Assembly: GCA_029706075.1 (NCBI GenBank)
Contig: JAINUG010000018.1
Coordinates: 2,503,001 to 2,567,000, forward strand
DNA from: Aldrovandia affinis
Taxonomy: Eukaryota > Chordata > Actinopteri > Notacanthiformes > Halosauridae
DNA length: 64,000 nt
Reading direction: 5' to 3'
Shown here: piece after piece, positions 45,717 through 56,990 of the stretch
Layout of the letters: every line of letters starts with the position of its first letter
Position numbering within the stretch: position 1 is the first letter of the stretch
Made by a program: the position numbers and the translations under genes
The notes under the pieces: model-generated
The model's input: the letters and a program-made list of their open reading frames with translations, nothing else
Told to the model about the DNA's origin: nothing
Databases searched by the model: none

Positions 45717-46742
45717 TTGTTTCTCCTATGTGTTGTGTGGGGAATGGCAAACAATGATAATACATTTCCTGTGGGGTTGGTTGAGGAAGAAATGGTCAAA
45801 CTTAATATTGTTGATGTTGAGGATGACGTTGGTGATTTATCCGTTGGGGTTACAGAGGAAATGTTATATAAACTTAGTGACTTGCAGAGAGCAAAGTTGG
45901 GTGTGTTAAGTAATGATATAAAGTGTATGCGCGCACAAGGTGATATTGACACTGTGTGTGGCCTCCAAGATGCATTTGAGCGTTGCTTGGCTGAGTTCAT
46001 GGAAATGTAAGTGTCTGTGCAGATGGCACTGCCTGTGTCGGAAAGAGAGACAGATCACATAAAGTGGTATGAACCAAAATTAATTGGATTCAAGGAGTTC
46101 ATTCTTGATACGGAGAATAAAAAATGCATCACATGACTCGTATGGGGCTGGAGCTGCATCATCAATGGATGATGAACTTCAACCCTATGACAACCCTCTA
46201 AAATATCTTCACACAGCAAAGCATTCAGCAAAAGATCAAGCACATCCTCTGTGCACCTGAGAATAGAAGCAGAGCGCGCACCTCTAAAGGCCAAAGCTGC
46301 TACATTGGATAAAAAACATGAATTAGATTTGGAGGAAGTCAACTCAAAGCAAGAAGAGAAAAACATTCAAAGGAAACTGAATTGCCTGCATCTGCTGCCA
46401 AAATAAAAGTCCTGGAGGAATATGAAGAATCATCCACAGCTGATAGGAAAAGAACATCTCAGATTCAAACTCAAAGAGAAATGCCAATGGATGGCACAAA
46501 CCTGCACATTAAGGAGACAAACTTCAGATCGCTTTGAACCACTTAGCTCTTCAGAAAGCACAGAGCATACCTCTAATGAGGGAAGACAAGCTGTGGTAGC
46601 ATCAAGTGGAGGCTCAGTGTCCAGACGGAATACTTCAGCTATCCGTTTGAATGCCCAGACTACCCCGTCTGTTGGAGCAATCACAGGGGTTCAAGCACAA
46701 GAAGGAGATTCTGAACATGTCATTATTGTAGACATCCTCCTT
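45717..46742 (+). pseudogene. BEL/Pao Gag, N-terminal part
   Basis: The first open part (45717-46010) contains LQRAKLGVLSNDIKCMRAQG and LQDAFERCLAEF. After a stop it continues in broken frames: DHIKWYEPKLIGFKEFI near 46050, then SSTSSVHLRIEAERAPLKAK and AATLDKKHELDLEEV near 46240-46330, and a charged coiled-coil-like stretch. This order (helical N-terminus, WxxPK segment, Ser-rich then Ala/Lys/Glu-rich coil) is how BEL/Pao Gag proteins of fish begin. The gene resumes at 51585 after the Rex3 insertion. Confidence 0.65.
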
Positions 46743-47159
46743 GAGCCGCCACCTTACCGTGGTGGAGGGGTTTGCATGTCCCAATGATCCCAGGAGCTAA
46801 GTTGTCGGGGGCTTCATGCCCCTGGTAGGGTCACCCAAGGCAAACAGGTCCTGGGTGAGGGACCAGACAAAGCGTGGCTCACAAGACCCCCCATGATGAC
46901 AAACAAAATTGGAAATACGTTTCCCTCGCCCGGACGCGGGTCACCGGGGCCCCCCCCTGGAGCCAGGCCCGGGGGTAGGGCTCGAGGGCGAGCGCCTGGT
47001 GGCCGAGCCTACACCTATGGGGCTCGGCCGGGCACAGCCCGAAGAGGCAACGTAGGACCCCCTTCCCATGGGCTCACCACCCATGGAGGGGCCAAGGGGT
47101 CGGGTGCAGTGTGAGATGGGCGGCGGCTCTAAGGCAGGGGCCTTGGCGGTCCGATCTCG

Positions 47160-48552
47160 GCTGCAGAAGCTAGCTCTAGGGACGTGGAATGTCACCTCTC
47201 TGGCGGGAAGGAGCCTGAGCTGGTGCGGGAGGTCGAGAGGTTCCGGCTAGATATAGTCGGCCTCGCCTCGACGCACGGCATGGGCTCCGGAACCAGTCTC
47301 CTTGAGAGGGGTTGGACTCTCTTCCACTCTGGAGTTGCCCCTGGTGGAGGCGCCGAGCAGGGGTGGGAATACTTGTGCCCCCGGCTCGGTGCCTGTACGT
47401 TGGGGTTCACCCCGGTAGACGAGAGGGTAGCCTCCCTCCACCTTCGGGTGGGGGACGGGTCCCTGACTGTTGTTTGTGCTTATGCTCCAAACAGCAGCTC
47501 AGAATACCCACCCTTTTTGGAGTCCTTGGAGAGGGTGTTTGAGAACACTCCTTCCGGGGACTCCCTCGTTTTTGCTGGGAGACTTCAATGCTCACGTGGG
47601 CAACGATAGTGAGACCTGGAGGGGCATGATTGGGAGGAACGGCCCCCGATCTGAACCAGAATGGTGCTTTGTTGTTGGACTTCTGTGCTTGTCACAGATT
47701 GTCCATAACGAACACCATGTTCAAGCACAAGCGTGTCCATATATGCACCTGGCACCAGGACACCCTGGGCCGCAGTTCAATGATCGACTTTGTGGTCGTG
47801 TGTCGTCGGACTTGCGGCCGCATGTCTTGGACACTCGGGTGAAGAGAGGGGCGGAGCTGTCAACTGATCACCACCTGGTGGTGAGTTGGCTCCGATGGTG
47901 GGGGAGGATGCCGGTCAGACCTGGCAGGCCCAAACGTATTGTGAGGGTCTGCTGGGAACGTCTGGCAGAGTCTCCTGTCAGAAAGAGCTTCAACTCCCAC
48001 CTCGGGAGAGCTTCAACCATGTCCCGGGAGGCGGGGGACATTGAGTCCGAGTGGGCCATGTTCCGTGCCTCTATTGTCGAGGCGGCTGACCGGTGCTGTG
48101 GCCGCAAGGTCGTCGGTGCCTGTCGCGGCGGTAATCCCCAAACCCGCTGGTGGACACCGGCAGTGAAGGATGCCGTCAAGCTGAAGAAGGAGTCCTATCG
48201 GACCTTTTTGGCCTGTGGGACTCCGGAGGCAGCAGATAGGTATCGGCGAGCCAAGCGGAGCCAAAACTCGGGCATGGGAGGAGCTCGGTGAGGCCATGAG
48301 AACGACTTCGAACGGCTTCGGAGGAGGTTCTGGACCACCATCCGGCGTCTCAGGATGGGAAGCAGTGCACTGTCAACACTGTGTACAGTGGGGATGGGGC
48401 GCTGCTGACCTCGACTCGGGACGTTGTGGGTCGGTGGAGGGAATACTTCGAAGACCTCCTCAATCCCACTGACACGCCTTCCAGCGAGGAAGCAGGGTCT
48501 GGGGACTCGGGGGTGGGCTCTCCTATCTCTGGGGCTGAGGTCACCACGGTGG
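47160..48552 (+). pseudogene. Rex3 apurinic endonuclease region and linker
   Basis: In shifting frames the order is TWNVTSL (near 47186), VVCAYAPNSSSEYPPFLESL, FLLGDFNAHVGNDSETW, NTMFKHKRVHICTWHQDT, SMIDFVV and STDHHLVVSW. These are the successive motifs of the exonuclease-endonuclease-phosphatase fold, with the catalytic Asp/Asn and final His retained. At least three frameshifts and a stop break the gene. The linker (RPGRPKRIVRVCWERLAE, TRWWTPAVKDAVKLKKESYR) leads to the TTAA at 48553 where the piggyBac element sits. Confidence 0.85.
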
Positions 48553-48992
48553 TTAACCCTCTGAGGTCCGTGCTAAGCTTTTAGATGTTTTTTGATTTTG
48601 GCATGGTCTGATATTTATGTCAATTTCATCAATTTAACACACACTTACTCCAAAGTGTTTGATATTTTTATTTGAAGGACAATCACAGCTACATTTGTAT
48701 GCCATCAATAGTTTGGTCAGTATCATATGCAGCTTGTAAATAGATCTACAAACACACAAGTTAAAAATAGTAAATTTTTCTGCTGTCACAAAAGTTGTGA
48801 AAGCACACACTAAACTATAGTGACGAATTGTTTTGCCAATGTGCGTTTGTTCATCAAGGTCTTGGTTATGTAAGGGTGTGAAAACAGTTTAGCACATCTG
48901 AGATCTAAATAGCTAAAAACCTGTTTTTATCAGAACTGGTCACATTTATTTCAGGCTGTGGGAGGGCTAAATGCTAAATACCTGAATATTCA

Positions 48993-49381
48993 TTATTCAT
49001 TGTCCACACCTCTAAGATCTGTCAGATGGGCCATCTCACTGGGCCATCAGTGTTATATTCTGAGTTCCTGTTCTGTTGTTTTTTGGTCTTTGTTTATTTT
49101 TCATTCAGTCCTTATTCATTATTCTTTATCCAGTATTGCATTTTCCCTGTTCTGTCACGTTCTGCTCCCTGTCTGTCCTTGTTCTGTTTATTTCGAGATC
49201 CACTCCTTGTCTTGTCATGCACTTCGGGAGTTTATACTTTTCGGGGTTTTTCCGCCTTCGCTTATTATCTAGTTTTCTTCCTTCTTACTTTCTAGATTGC
49301 ACTTTGTATATATTAGGCAGATGTGTATAGTACTAACCAACTAATCTACTAACGTTAGGGATTTAGATTAAGTTACTAACA
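48993..49381 (+). repeat. hAT-family fragment inside piggyBac copy 1
   Basis: The part at 49200-49381 (gcacttcgggagtttatac, cttccttcttactttctag, tatagtactaaccaactaat, gggatttagattaagttact) matches the internal region of the hAT elements at 7930-8095 and 9400-9545. piggyBac copy 2 lacks it, so it was added to copy 1. Confidence 0.75.
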
Positions 49382-49620
49382 CGCGGAATATGTTTGGCGT
49401 CACAAGACGCGGAATTCATATATTTTCACGAGTATTTGAAAACAAGCGAAATAAATAACATTTGAGGCTGTTTGAAAAGTATTCTTCCATAGATCTTGTG
49501 TGCATATTGCAATTTGTTACGTTGCAACACGCGGAATATGTAGTCACAAAACGCGGAATTCATATATTGAATATATATACGAGTATTTGATAACATGGCA
49601 AATCAAATATAGTTACTTAC

Positions 49621-49692
49621 TCTTCGTCAGTTATTGTCTTCGTCGCTTTTCATCAATACTCTCAAACACTGCAGCGCAGAAAATCTTTCCAT
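49621..49692 (-). pseudogene. piggyBac transposase first exon remnant
   Basis: On the minus strand, an ATG at 49692 opens MERFSALQCLRVLMKSDED, which resembles the piggyBac transposase N-terminus (RFSAxxAL..., then acidic). One stop follows, and the stretch ends at cgaaga followed by gtaagt, a perfect splice donor. It supports the piggyBac call made from the ends. The remaining exons are missing. Confidence 0.5.
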
Positions 49693-50075
49693 CTTGAATA
49701 AAATTGTATGTCTGTATAAAATCTTGCTTCAAATTGTCGGGACAGTTTATGTGTTTACGCCGGCGTTTTCACACATGGCCCCACGCCCCCCCACACACCT
49801 CCCGAAACTCGCACCTAGTTACCATGTCAATAGAAGGGGAACGTTACTACCAGGTAAAAAAGAGAGTAAAAGGCAAGGTTTACTTTTAGTCTATTTAACC
49901 TAACTTTAAAAATCCCATTTGATTTGCCAGTGCTCAAATCGGAAAGTCGCAATTCTAAGGTTTCTGTCAATGTTTTTGTCGCGTGTGTATGATAAAATAT
50001 CGCGAAGTTAGAAATAGTAACATACTTTTATTGCTGCTGGGAGCGGCGCCGCTCCCGTCGACCTCAGGGGGTTAA

Positions 50076-51556
50076 AAAGCTCCGTGGTGGCAGGGCCTCG
50101 GGGGTGGATGAGATCCGCCCGGAGTCCCTCAAGGCTCTGGATGTTGTGGGGCTGTCTTGGTTGACACGACTCTGCAGTATCGCGTGGACATCGGGGGGCA
50201 GTGCCTCTGGACTGGCAGACCGGGGTGGTGGTCCCCTCTTCAAGAAAGGGGACCGGAGGGTGTGTTCCAACTACAGGGGGATCACACTCCTCAGCCTCCC
50301 TGGTAAGGTCTATTCAGGGGTTCTGGAGAGGAGGGTCCGTCGGATGGTTGAACCTCGGATTCAGGAGGAGCAATGTGGTTTTCGTCCTGGTCGCGGAACT
50401 GTGGACCAGCTCTACACCCTCCTGGGGGTCCTGGAGGGTGCATGGGAGTTTGCCCAACCAGTCTACACATGTTTTGTGGACTTGGAGAAGGCTTTCGACC
50501 GTGTCCCGGGGAGTCTTGTGGGGGTGCTCCGGGAGTATGGGGTACCGGACCCCTTGATACGGGCCATTCGGTCCCTGTACGACCGGTGCCAGAGCTTGGT
50601 CCGCATGGCTGGCAGTAAGTCGGACTTGTTCCCGGTGAGGTTGGACTCCGCCAGGGCTGCCCTTTGTCACCGGTTCTGTTCATAACTTTTATGGACAGAA
50701 TATCTAGGCGCAGCCGGGCGTTGAGGGGGTCCGGTTCGGTGGCCTGAGGATTGGGTCACTGCTCTTTGCAGATGATGTGGTCCTGTTGGCTTCATCGGGC
50801 CGTGACCTCCAGCTCTCGCTGGAGCGGTTCGCAGCCGAGTGTGAAGCGGCTGGTATGAGAATCAGCACCTCCAAATCCGAGACCATGGTTCTCAGCCGGA
50901 AAAAGGTGGAGTGCACTCTCCGGGTCGGGAGGAGATCCTGCCCCAAGTGGAGGAGTTTAAATACCTCGGGGTCTTGTTCACGAGTGAGGGAAGGATGGAG
51001 CGGGAGATCGACAGGCGGATTGGTGCGGCGTCGGCAGTGATGCAGACGCTGCATCGGGTCTGTCGTGGTAAAGAGGAGCTGAGCCTAAAGGCAAAGCTCG
51101 ATTTACCGGTCGATCTATGTTCCTACCCTCACCTATGGTCACGAGTTGTGGGTAGTGACCGAAAGAACGAGATCGCGAATACAAGCGGCTGAAATGAGTT
51201 TCCTCCGCAGGGTGTCTGGCTCTCCCTTAGAGATAGGGTGAGGAGCTCGGTCATCCGGGAGGGGCTCAGAGTAGAGCCGCTGCTCCTCCGCGCCGAGAGG
51301 AGCCAGATGAGGTGGCTCGGGCATCTGGTTAGGATGCCTCCTGGACGCCTCCCGGGTGAGGTGTTCCGGCACGTCCCACGGGAGGAGGCCCTGGGGGAAG
51401 ACCCAGGACACGCTGGAGAGACTATGTCTCTCGGCTGGCCTGGGAACGCTCGGGATTCCCCGGAAAGAGCTGGACGAAGTGGCCGGGAGAGAGGGAAGTC
51501 TGGGTCTCCCTGCTTAGGACGCTGCCCCCGCGACCCGACCCGGAGAAGCGGTAGAA
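50076..51556 (+). pseudogene. Rex3 reverse transcriptase region
   Basis: The sequence resumes exactly where 48556 left off. The open part 50104-50685 (193 codons) carries DEIRPESLKALDVVGLSWL, KKGDRRVCSNYRGITLLS, EEQCGFRPGRGTVDQLYTL and CFVDLEKAFDRVP (motif A, Asp). A frameshift near 50640 leads to the GCPLSPVLF segment. Another leads to LLFADDVVLLASSGRDLQL near 50765 (catalytic FADD present). The thumb and C-terminal part (VEEFKYLGVLFTSEGRMERE, RSQMRWLGHLVRMPPGRLP) run to about 51540. The active-site residues are intact but the frame is broken several times. Confidence 0.9.
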
Positions 51557-51584
51557 AATGGATGGATGGATGGATGGATCTTCG

Positions 51585-51886
51585 TAGGCTAAATTATATT
51601 GCTGAGCTCTTAGTTAAACAGCAACAACTCTCCATGCTGCCCTCTAACAGTGTTTTCACTTTTATTGGAGCCTTTTAGCATGGCATTGAAGGAAAAACTC
51701 AAAGCAGTCAAGACAGACTTTACTTCCTGGAGCAGTATACTGGAAGCCAGCCAAAGGAGCTGCACACATATGGATCCAGAGAGAGGTTACGAAGAGGCCA
51801 AAAGGTTGCTGCGACAAAACTTTGGTGATCAAGTTAAAACAACAAATGCCTTTATGGAGAAGGTTTTAAGTTGGACTGTTATTAAA
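51585..51886 (+). pseudogene. BEL/Pao Gag, middle part
   Basis: It reads LNYIAELLVKQQQLSMLPSN, then SCTHMDPERGYEEAKRLLRQ and NFGDQVKTTNAFMEKVLSW. This is the conserved central domain of BEL/Pao Gag (DUF1759-like region). The frame is interrupted at 51893 by the 2.48-kb element and continues at 54378 (DGKALSSYALFLR) without any loss of sequence. Confidence 0.8.
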
Positions 51887-52329
51887 ACAGATGTAACCCA
51901 CCGAGGCCGTTGAGCCTAGCAGTTAACCAATGAAGTTAGTGACTACGCCACTCATTTAACAGGTGAGAGATCCTGACCTGGTAAGTACTTCCCCGCACAA
52001 GGAGGTTCAATTAAATTAACTTAGAGGCTGTAATATAAAAATACAAAACATCTTTATTTGTCTCTTGGCTTGGTTGTCATATTTTTGTAGAGGCTCACTG
52101 GAGACAGAGCATTGGGATACAAAGACACCATAGATTGGCCGGCACAAAACAAATTAACTGAAAAGGGACCAGCTGAAAAGGAGAGGTACTACTTCCCTTA
52201 CTAGAACAGGCAAGAAGGAGGGGAGGAAGGAGCAAGGCCCAGGAGCACGCTCACCCGCAGGATTCTACACGGTCTGAGCCACCAAAGCACTAAGGGGGCA
52301 GTACAAGGGATGGCGCTAGGGCGTCAATC

Positions 52330-52570
52330 TATAGGGAGTGTGATTATCTTTATGCACAGCAACGTGGGTTACACCCCGTTATGGACACTCTTTAGGGGTT
52401 GTGATTATCTTAGTACACAGTAAAAATAGAATACACCCCACTATGGGCACTCTTTATGGGTCATGATTATCTTGGTACACAGCAAAATAGAATACACCCC
52501 ACTATGGGCACTCTTTAGGGCTTGTGATTATCTTGCTGCACTGCAAGGGAAAGTACACCCCTCTAATGGG
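52330..52570. repeat. 61-bp tandem repeat, about four units
   Basis: The motif gattatctt recurs at 52342, 52403, 52465 and 52526, with cacccc and gggcactcttta in register. It lies inside the 2.48-kb element. Confidence 0.85.
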
Positions 52571-53639
52571 CAACTAAAACCAGGAGTGGAGGAAAAAGCC
52601 AAAGGCTTGGACCCAAGTGTCATACAGGGGTGCAAAGAATGGGGGCCTATAGGGGACAAGGGGTAGGCAAAGGAGGGAAGCTGGTTTAGGCAAAACAACT
52701 ACCAAAACGGTCAACCAAAATAATCCACATAATTGTGCTCTGCCTTACATTGGTGTTAACACTATTTTAGCAGTGGGAAAACAGTGGGAAAAGTCAAAAG
52801 TGGTAACACGTGCAGGCAAGTCCTAAAACAGACAAGCAAACCTAGCTCAGTACCGCCTCTGGCCATACTCAGAACATCACAATTACATTACACATACTTT
52901 AACTATTCATCTTAAAACCACAGCATTAGGGTGGAATACACCATCCCTTTAAACTAATCTGACTGATCTCGATAACTGTTATCAAAACATACAAAAATGG
53001 CATTGACACAACAAATGACTGATTTCATAAGCATCATAAAACATACCACAATAAAGGAATACATGACAATGATACAGCATGAAACACCCAAACATTTCAC
53101 TAGTGTGGAGCACACAGCGTTAGTTTCCCTATGGTTATAAAGCATAAGGCACTGCGTTTTTATTTTAAATGATAGCGCATACCTTGTCTTAATGTAGCTA
53201 CAGAGGGCATAGGCTATGTAGTGCACCAGATACTGTACCCGCGTCTACAGTGAAATAGGAGGATGAGTTAATACAATAAAAGACACAATAGTATGCATGG
53301 ATACACCTTCAAACCCAAACATATCTTAAAACAACCATGGGCATGGACGTACCTGAGATTAGCTTGTTGCAGGCCTGAACCCTTGGCACTGGCCAGCGAG
53401 GCCTATGAGGAATAGCACCGGTGCGCTGTTTACAAACGCAAAGTCATGTTACAAAGGCTATGTATCGTCAGGGACCATCGGTATACAACTTATCACTGCC
53501 ATTAGCCAATTAGGGTTATGCAAAGAATAAAGGGTATAGTAGCAGAGCAATACATACCTAGCAAGCGTGTTAAAAATGAAGTTACAAACTGATCTCCCCT
53601 CCCCACAATAGTTAAGACATTACCTCATCAAAATGCAAC

Positions 53640-53930
53640 ATACCGTTTTGTAAGGTGAAGGTGCTAGCTAGAAGGTGACTAGCTACGAATAAAACCAGCT
53701 AGCTATTCATAGCTAGCCACCTTCTAGCTAGCCAGCTAGCTAGTTTTACAACTGAGCAAGCAATTGTTATTTATAGCTAGCCAGCTAACTTAACTGTACA
53801 GCTGAACAGACAATGCATATTGTTATGTTCGTAGCTAGCTGGCTATATAATTATAATATAATTATATATTATAATTCATATATTATGTTCGTAGCAAGGC
53901 AGCTAACTTAGCTGTACAACTTATTTGTAG
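53640..53930. repeat. gctagc-rich palindromic low-complexity stretch
   Basis: Repeated agctagct and gccagctagc motifs in both orientations. Similar stretches lie near 60760-60930. No function can be read from it. Confidence 0.5.
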
Positions 53931-54377
53931 CTAAATGACATCACCCAGGCACATTCTTCTGGGTTTTCTCACTCAGGAATGCGAGCTCGTCATGCTGGCA
54001 TAGCAACTACAGTCCAAAATTCCGATTACATCACCCCGGACACATTTTGGCAAAGCGGACACCATCTGCCATGACACAACCTACAACGTACAGTTTTCGT
54101 CAGGGCATGTATATCGCCATACTAACCAGAATTGCTGCCAAAGAATGAGTTAAGCCATACCTGAATTAGCTTTTCCAGCGAGGGATAACCAGCACAACTC
54201 TTCCAGCGAGGACAAAGAAACGCAGCGAGAGGAGACCAAACAATGAAGTCGCGGGCTCCTTGATTCAAAAGGGAAGTGCATATTTAAAGGGTCAACCTAT
54301 CTACGGGTAGGGGTGTGGGCGATGACCAGGTAGGGGTGTGGCCGAGCACCATCACAGGTCATACCGGTTACACAGAT

Positions 54378-54970
54378 GATGGAAAGGCTTTATCCAGCTA
54401 TGCACTCTTTTTAAGGACCTGTTGTAACACCATGCAAGATGTGGAACCTCTAGTGGAACTGGAAACATTATCCAACATTAGAATCTTTATGTCCAAGCTG
54501 CCATTCAGGCTGCATGATAGATGCAGGTCTATTGCTTGTGACATTCAGGAGAAAACCAACCGTAGAGCCAAGTTTGATGACTTCGTCCAGTTTGTGGAAA
54601 AATAAGCACGGATAGCCTTAGACCCTGCGTTTGATGAAATTCAAGTGCAAGCTGTCACAATGAATCTCAAGACCAAATCTAATGGATTCAAACATCACAC
54701 CAAATCACAAGCATCCAGCAGAGGGAGCAGCTTTGCCACTGCTGTATCAATAGTTTCTGATGTAATGTTAGTCTCCCTCTCTCCTCTCCCAGATAATAAC
54801 TCAACATCTTGAATCATACTAATGCAGCCCTCACAATTGTATGGAAATCCGAACATGATTTTACATAGTCAATTGAATTAAACTTTTAACAACCAAAAAA
54901 CACCAACTGAAATTAGATCATTTATAATTTTTTTAATAGCCTACTCCATTTTGTTAATATTGCACTGTGC
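54378..54970 (+). pseudogene. BEL/Pao Gag, C-terminal part
   Basis: It continues with ALSSYALFLRTCCNTMQDVE, LSNIRIFMSKLPFRLHDRCR and NRRAKFDDFVQFVEK, a stop at 54603-54605, then ALDPAFDEIQ and a basic/serine tail near 54660-54740. The sequence order is that of BEL/Pao Gag. The cysteine-rich nucleocapsid and the protease/reverse transcriptase are not found before the piggyBac element at 54978. Confidence 0.8.
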
Positions 54971-54977
54971 TATTTAA

Positions 54978-56327
54978 CCCCCTGAGGTCGGCTGGATCGG
55001 CGCCGATCCAAGCAGCAATACAAGTATATTACTATTTCTAACTTCGCGATATTTTATCATACACACGCGGCAAAAACATTGACAGAAACCTTAGAATCGC
55101 GACTTTCCGATTTGAGCACTGGCAAATCAAATGGGATTTTTAAAATTAGCTTAATTAGACCAAAAAGTAAACCTTGCTTTTTACTCTGTTTTTTACCTTT
55201 TAGTAACGTCCCCCTTCTATTGACATGTTAACGAGGTGCTAATTTCGGGAGGTGCGTCGGGCCATGTGTGAAAACGCCGGCATAAACAACACAAACTGAA
55301 GAGGACAGTCTATGCTGATATTTATTTTATTTCGCTTGTTTTCAAATACTCGTGAAAATATATATAAATTCGCGTCTTGTGACTACATATTCCGCATGTC
55401 GCAATGTAACAAATTGCAATAGGCACAGAAAATACTTTTCAAACAGCCTAAAATGTTATAAAATATATCGTATGTCTGTGTTTACGCTTGCAATCTGCCA
55501 GCAACAGTATATTCACAGTATATTTTCAAATACTCGTGAAAATATATGAATTCGCCTTGTGACTACATATTCCGCGCTAATGTCGCAATGTAACAAATTG
55601 CAATAGGCACACAAAATACTTTTCAAACAGCGTAAAATGTTATAAAATATATCGTATGTCTGTGTTTACGCTTGCAATCTGCCAGCAACAGTCTATGCTA
55701 TTGATTTTATTTCGCTTGTTTTTTATTTTTTACATCTTGTCTGTGTTTACGCTTGCAATCTGCCAGCAACAGTCTATGCTGATATTAATTTTATTTCGCT
55801 TGTTTTCAAATACTCGTGAAAATATAGCCTATGAATATCGCGTGTTGTGACGCCAAACATTCCGCGTGTTGCAACGTAACAAAGAGCCAAAATGAATATT
55901 CAGGTATTTAGCATTTAGCCCTCCCACAGCCTGAAATAAATGTGACCAGTTCTGATAAAAACAGGTTTTTAGCTATTTAGATCTCAGATGTGCTAAACTA
56001 TTTTCACACCCTTACATAACCAAGACCTTGGTGAACAAACGCACATTGGCAAAACAATTCGTCACTATAGTTTAGTGTGTGCTTTCACATCTTTTGTGAC
56101 AGCAGAAAAATTTACTATTTTTAACTTGTGTGTTTGTAGATCTATTTACAAGCTGCATATGATACTGACCAAACTATTGATGGCATACAAATGTAGCTGT
56201 GATTGTCCTTCAAATAAAAATATCAAACACTTTGGAGTAAGTGTGTGTTAAATTGATGAAATTGAGATAAATATCAGACCATGCCAAAATCTAAAAACAT
56301 TAAAAGCTTAGCACGGACCTCAGGGGG
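54978..56327 (+). mobile_element. piggyBac-type element, copy 2 (inverted relative to copy 1)
   Basis: TTAA lies at 54974-54977 and 56328-56331. The ends are CCCCCTGAGGTC and GACCTCAGGGGG. The right 430 bp (55895-56327) is the complement of 48557-48990, and the left 190 bp the complement of the right end of copy 1. The interior differs: a unit gtctgtgtttacgcttgcaa followed by tctgccagcaacagt is repeated at 55472, 55656 and 55737. Confidence 0.85.
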
Positions 56328-56397
56328 TTAATAGACTTGCAGCTAAAACTTAAACTTGGTTTAGAGGTGTAATTTATAAAACTTATATTTTACAAAA

Positions 56398-56990
56398 GTG
56401 ACAAAGCACAGCAAATGCGAGACGAGGCAGAGAGGGGCCAATTTAAAAACTTCTTCCAGCAAGGACAGGCAAGAAGATATGTGTCACAGGAGAGGAAAAG
56501 TGAACTGGATCAGGTCTTCTTCAAAATGGTGTACATGGACTATGAGCCACTCACCAAGGGGGAAAGCAATGGGATTTGTTATTTTACGAATGCTGCATAG
56601 CCTGGCCACGTCCCGCCTTGTTATAGCACCGTCCGTGACACACTCCTGCCCCATGCACTCCTGGAGATGGAGAATAAGCTGCGCAATCTGCTACAACATA
56701 GCAATGGGCTCTCGTTAGCCATTGATATTTGGATGAGCAGATGGGGTCACAGCTTTTTTAGGCATCGTCGCCAGTTTTATTGATGAAAAGTTTCAAGGCC
56801 ACACTGTTCTGCTGAGCTGCGAGCACATCCAGGGACATCACATGGTAGAGCGTACCTATGAAAAATACGAAGATGTCCTGAGACGTTGGAATGTCCAGCG
56901 TGGTGTGATCAGAGTCATGACGGACAGCGCCAGCAACATGGTGAAAGCATGTGATCATGATCCAGTCAATTCCATAATTAAGCTTGGGGA
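56398..56990 (+). pseudogene. hAT transposase relic (Ac/ZBED type)
   Basis: The first frame has FKNFFQQGQARRYVSQERKS (56415-56600), then after a frameshift LLEMENKLRNLLQHSNGLSL, AIDIWMSRWGHSF (catalytic Asp block), SFIDEKFQGHTVLLSCEHIQ and VIRVMTDSASNMVKA (second catalytic Asp block). This is the N-terminal half of the hAT RNase H-like domain. The glutamate and the C-terminal dimerisation domain are absent. It is a different family from the hAT at 7744. Confidence 0.75.

Larger units (their letters stand above)
48557..50071 (-). mobile_element. piggyBac-type element, copy 1
   Basis: It is flanked by TTAA on both sides (48553-48556 and 50072-50075) and has short inverted ends CCCTCTGAGGTC and GACCTCAGGGGG. 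TTAA duplication and CCC-initial ends mark piggyBac. It matches the inverted element at 54978-56327 in the outer 430 bp and in the opposite outer 190 bp. A minus-strand exon-like start of a transposase is kept at 49621-49692. A stretch at about 48993-49381 is foreign hAT-family sequence. Confidence 0.85.
46743..51580 (+). mobile_element. Rex3 non-LTR retrotransposon, nearly full-length, interrupted
   Basis: It starts gagccgccaccttaccgtgg and ends with a (GATG)n tail at about 51559-51579, the established tail of Rex3 (RTE clade). Two stretches match, from memory, the standard Rex3 PCR primer sites: ggcagaccggggtggtggt near 50214 and ggctgccctttgtcaccg near 50655. The element lies inside the BEL/Pao Gag gene and is itself split by a piggyBac-type element at 48557-50071. 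Without that insert it is about 3.3 kb. Confidence 0.9.
51893..54371 (-). mobile_element. unclassified 2.48-kb transposon with 6-7 bp target duplication
   Basis: The Gag gene is split with acagat at 51887-51892 and again at 54372-54377 (acagatg if the first base of the element is counted with the flank). The ends are GTAACC and GGTTAC; beyond six bases they do not pair. On the minus strand the right end has a TATA-like tttaaata near 54282, a caggtatgg donor-like site near 54160, and at the left an AATAAA signal at 52053-52058. That looks like a transcription unit reading leftwards. No transposase frame is recognisable. It could be a non-autonomous DNA element (6-7 bp duplications are known from Dada elements) or something else. 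Confidence 0.65.

Noticed and set aside
45563..45757. Separate small gene before BEL Gag
   Set aside because: It overlaps the leader between the putative LTR and Gag and has no start context or similarity.
52342..52570. CRISPR array
   Set aside because: The 61-bp units are contiguous tandem repeats without unique spacers, in eukaryotic DNA.
52954..53226. Hydrophobic 90-codon frame inside the 2.48-kb element as its gene
   Set aside because: No motif, irregular composition and stops all around; it gives no better signal than random AT-rich DNA.
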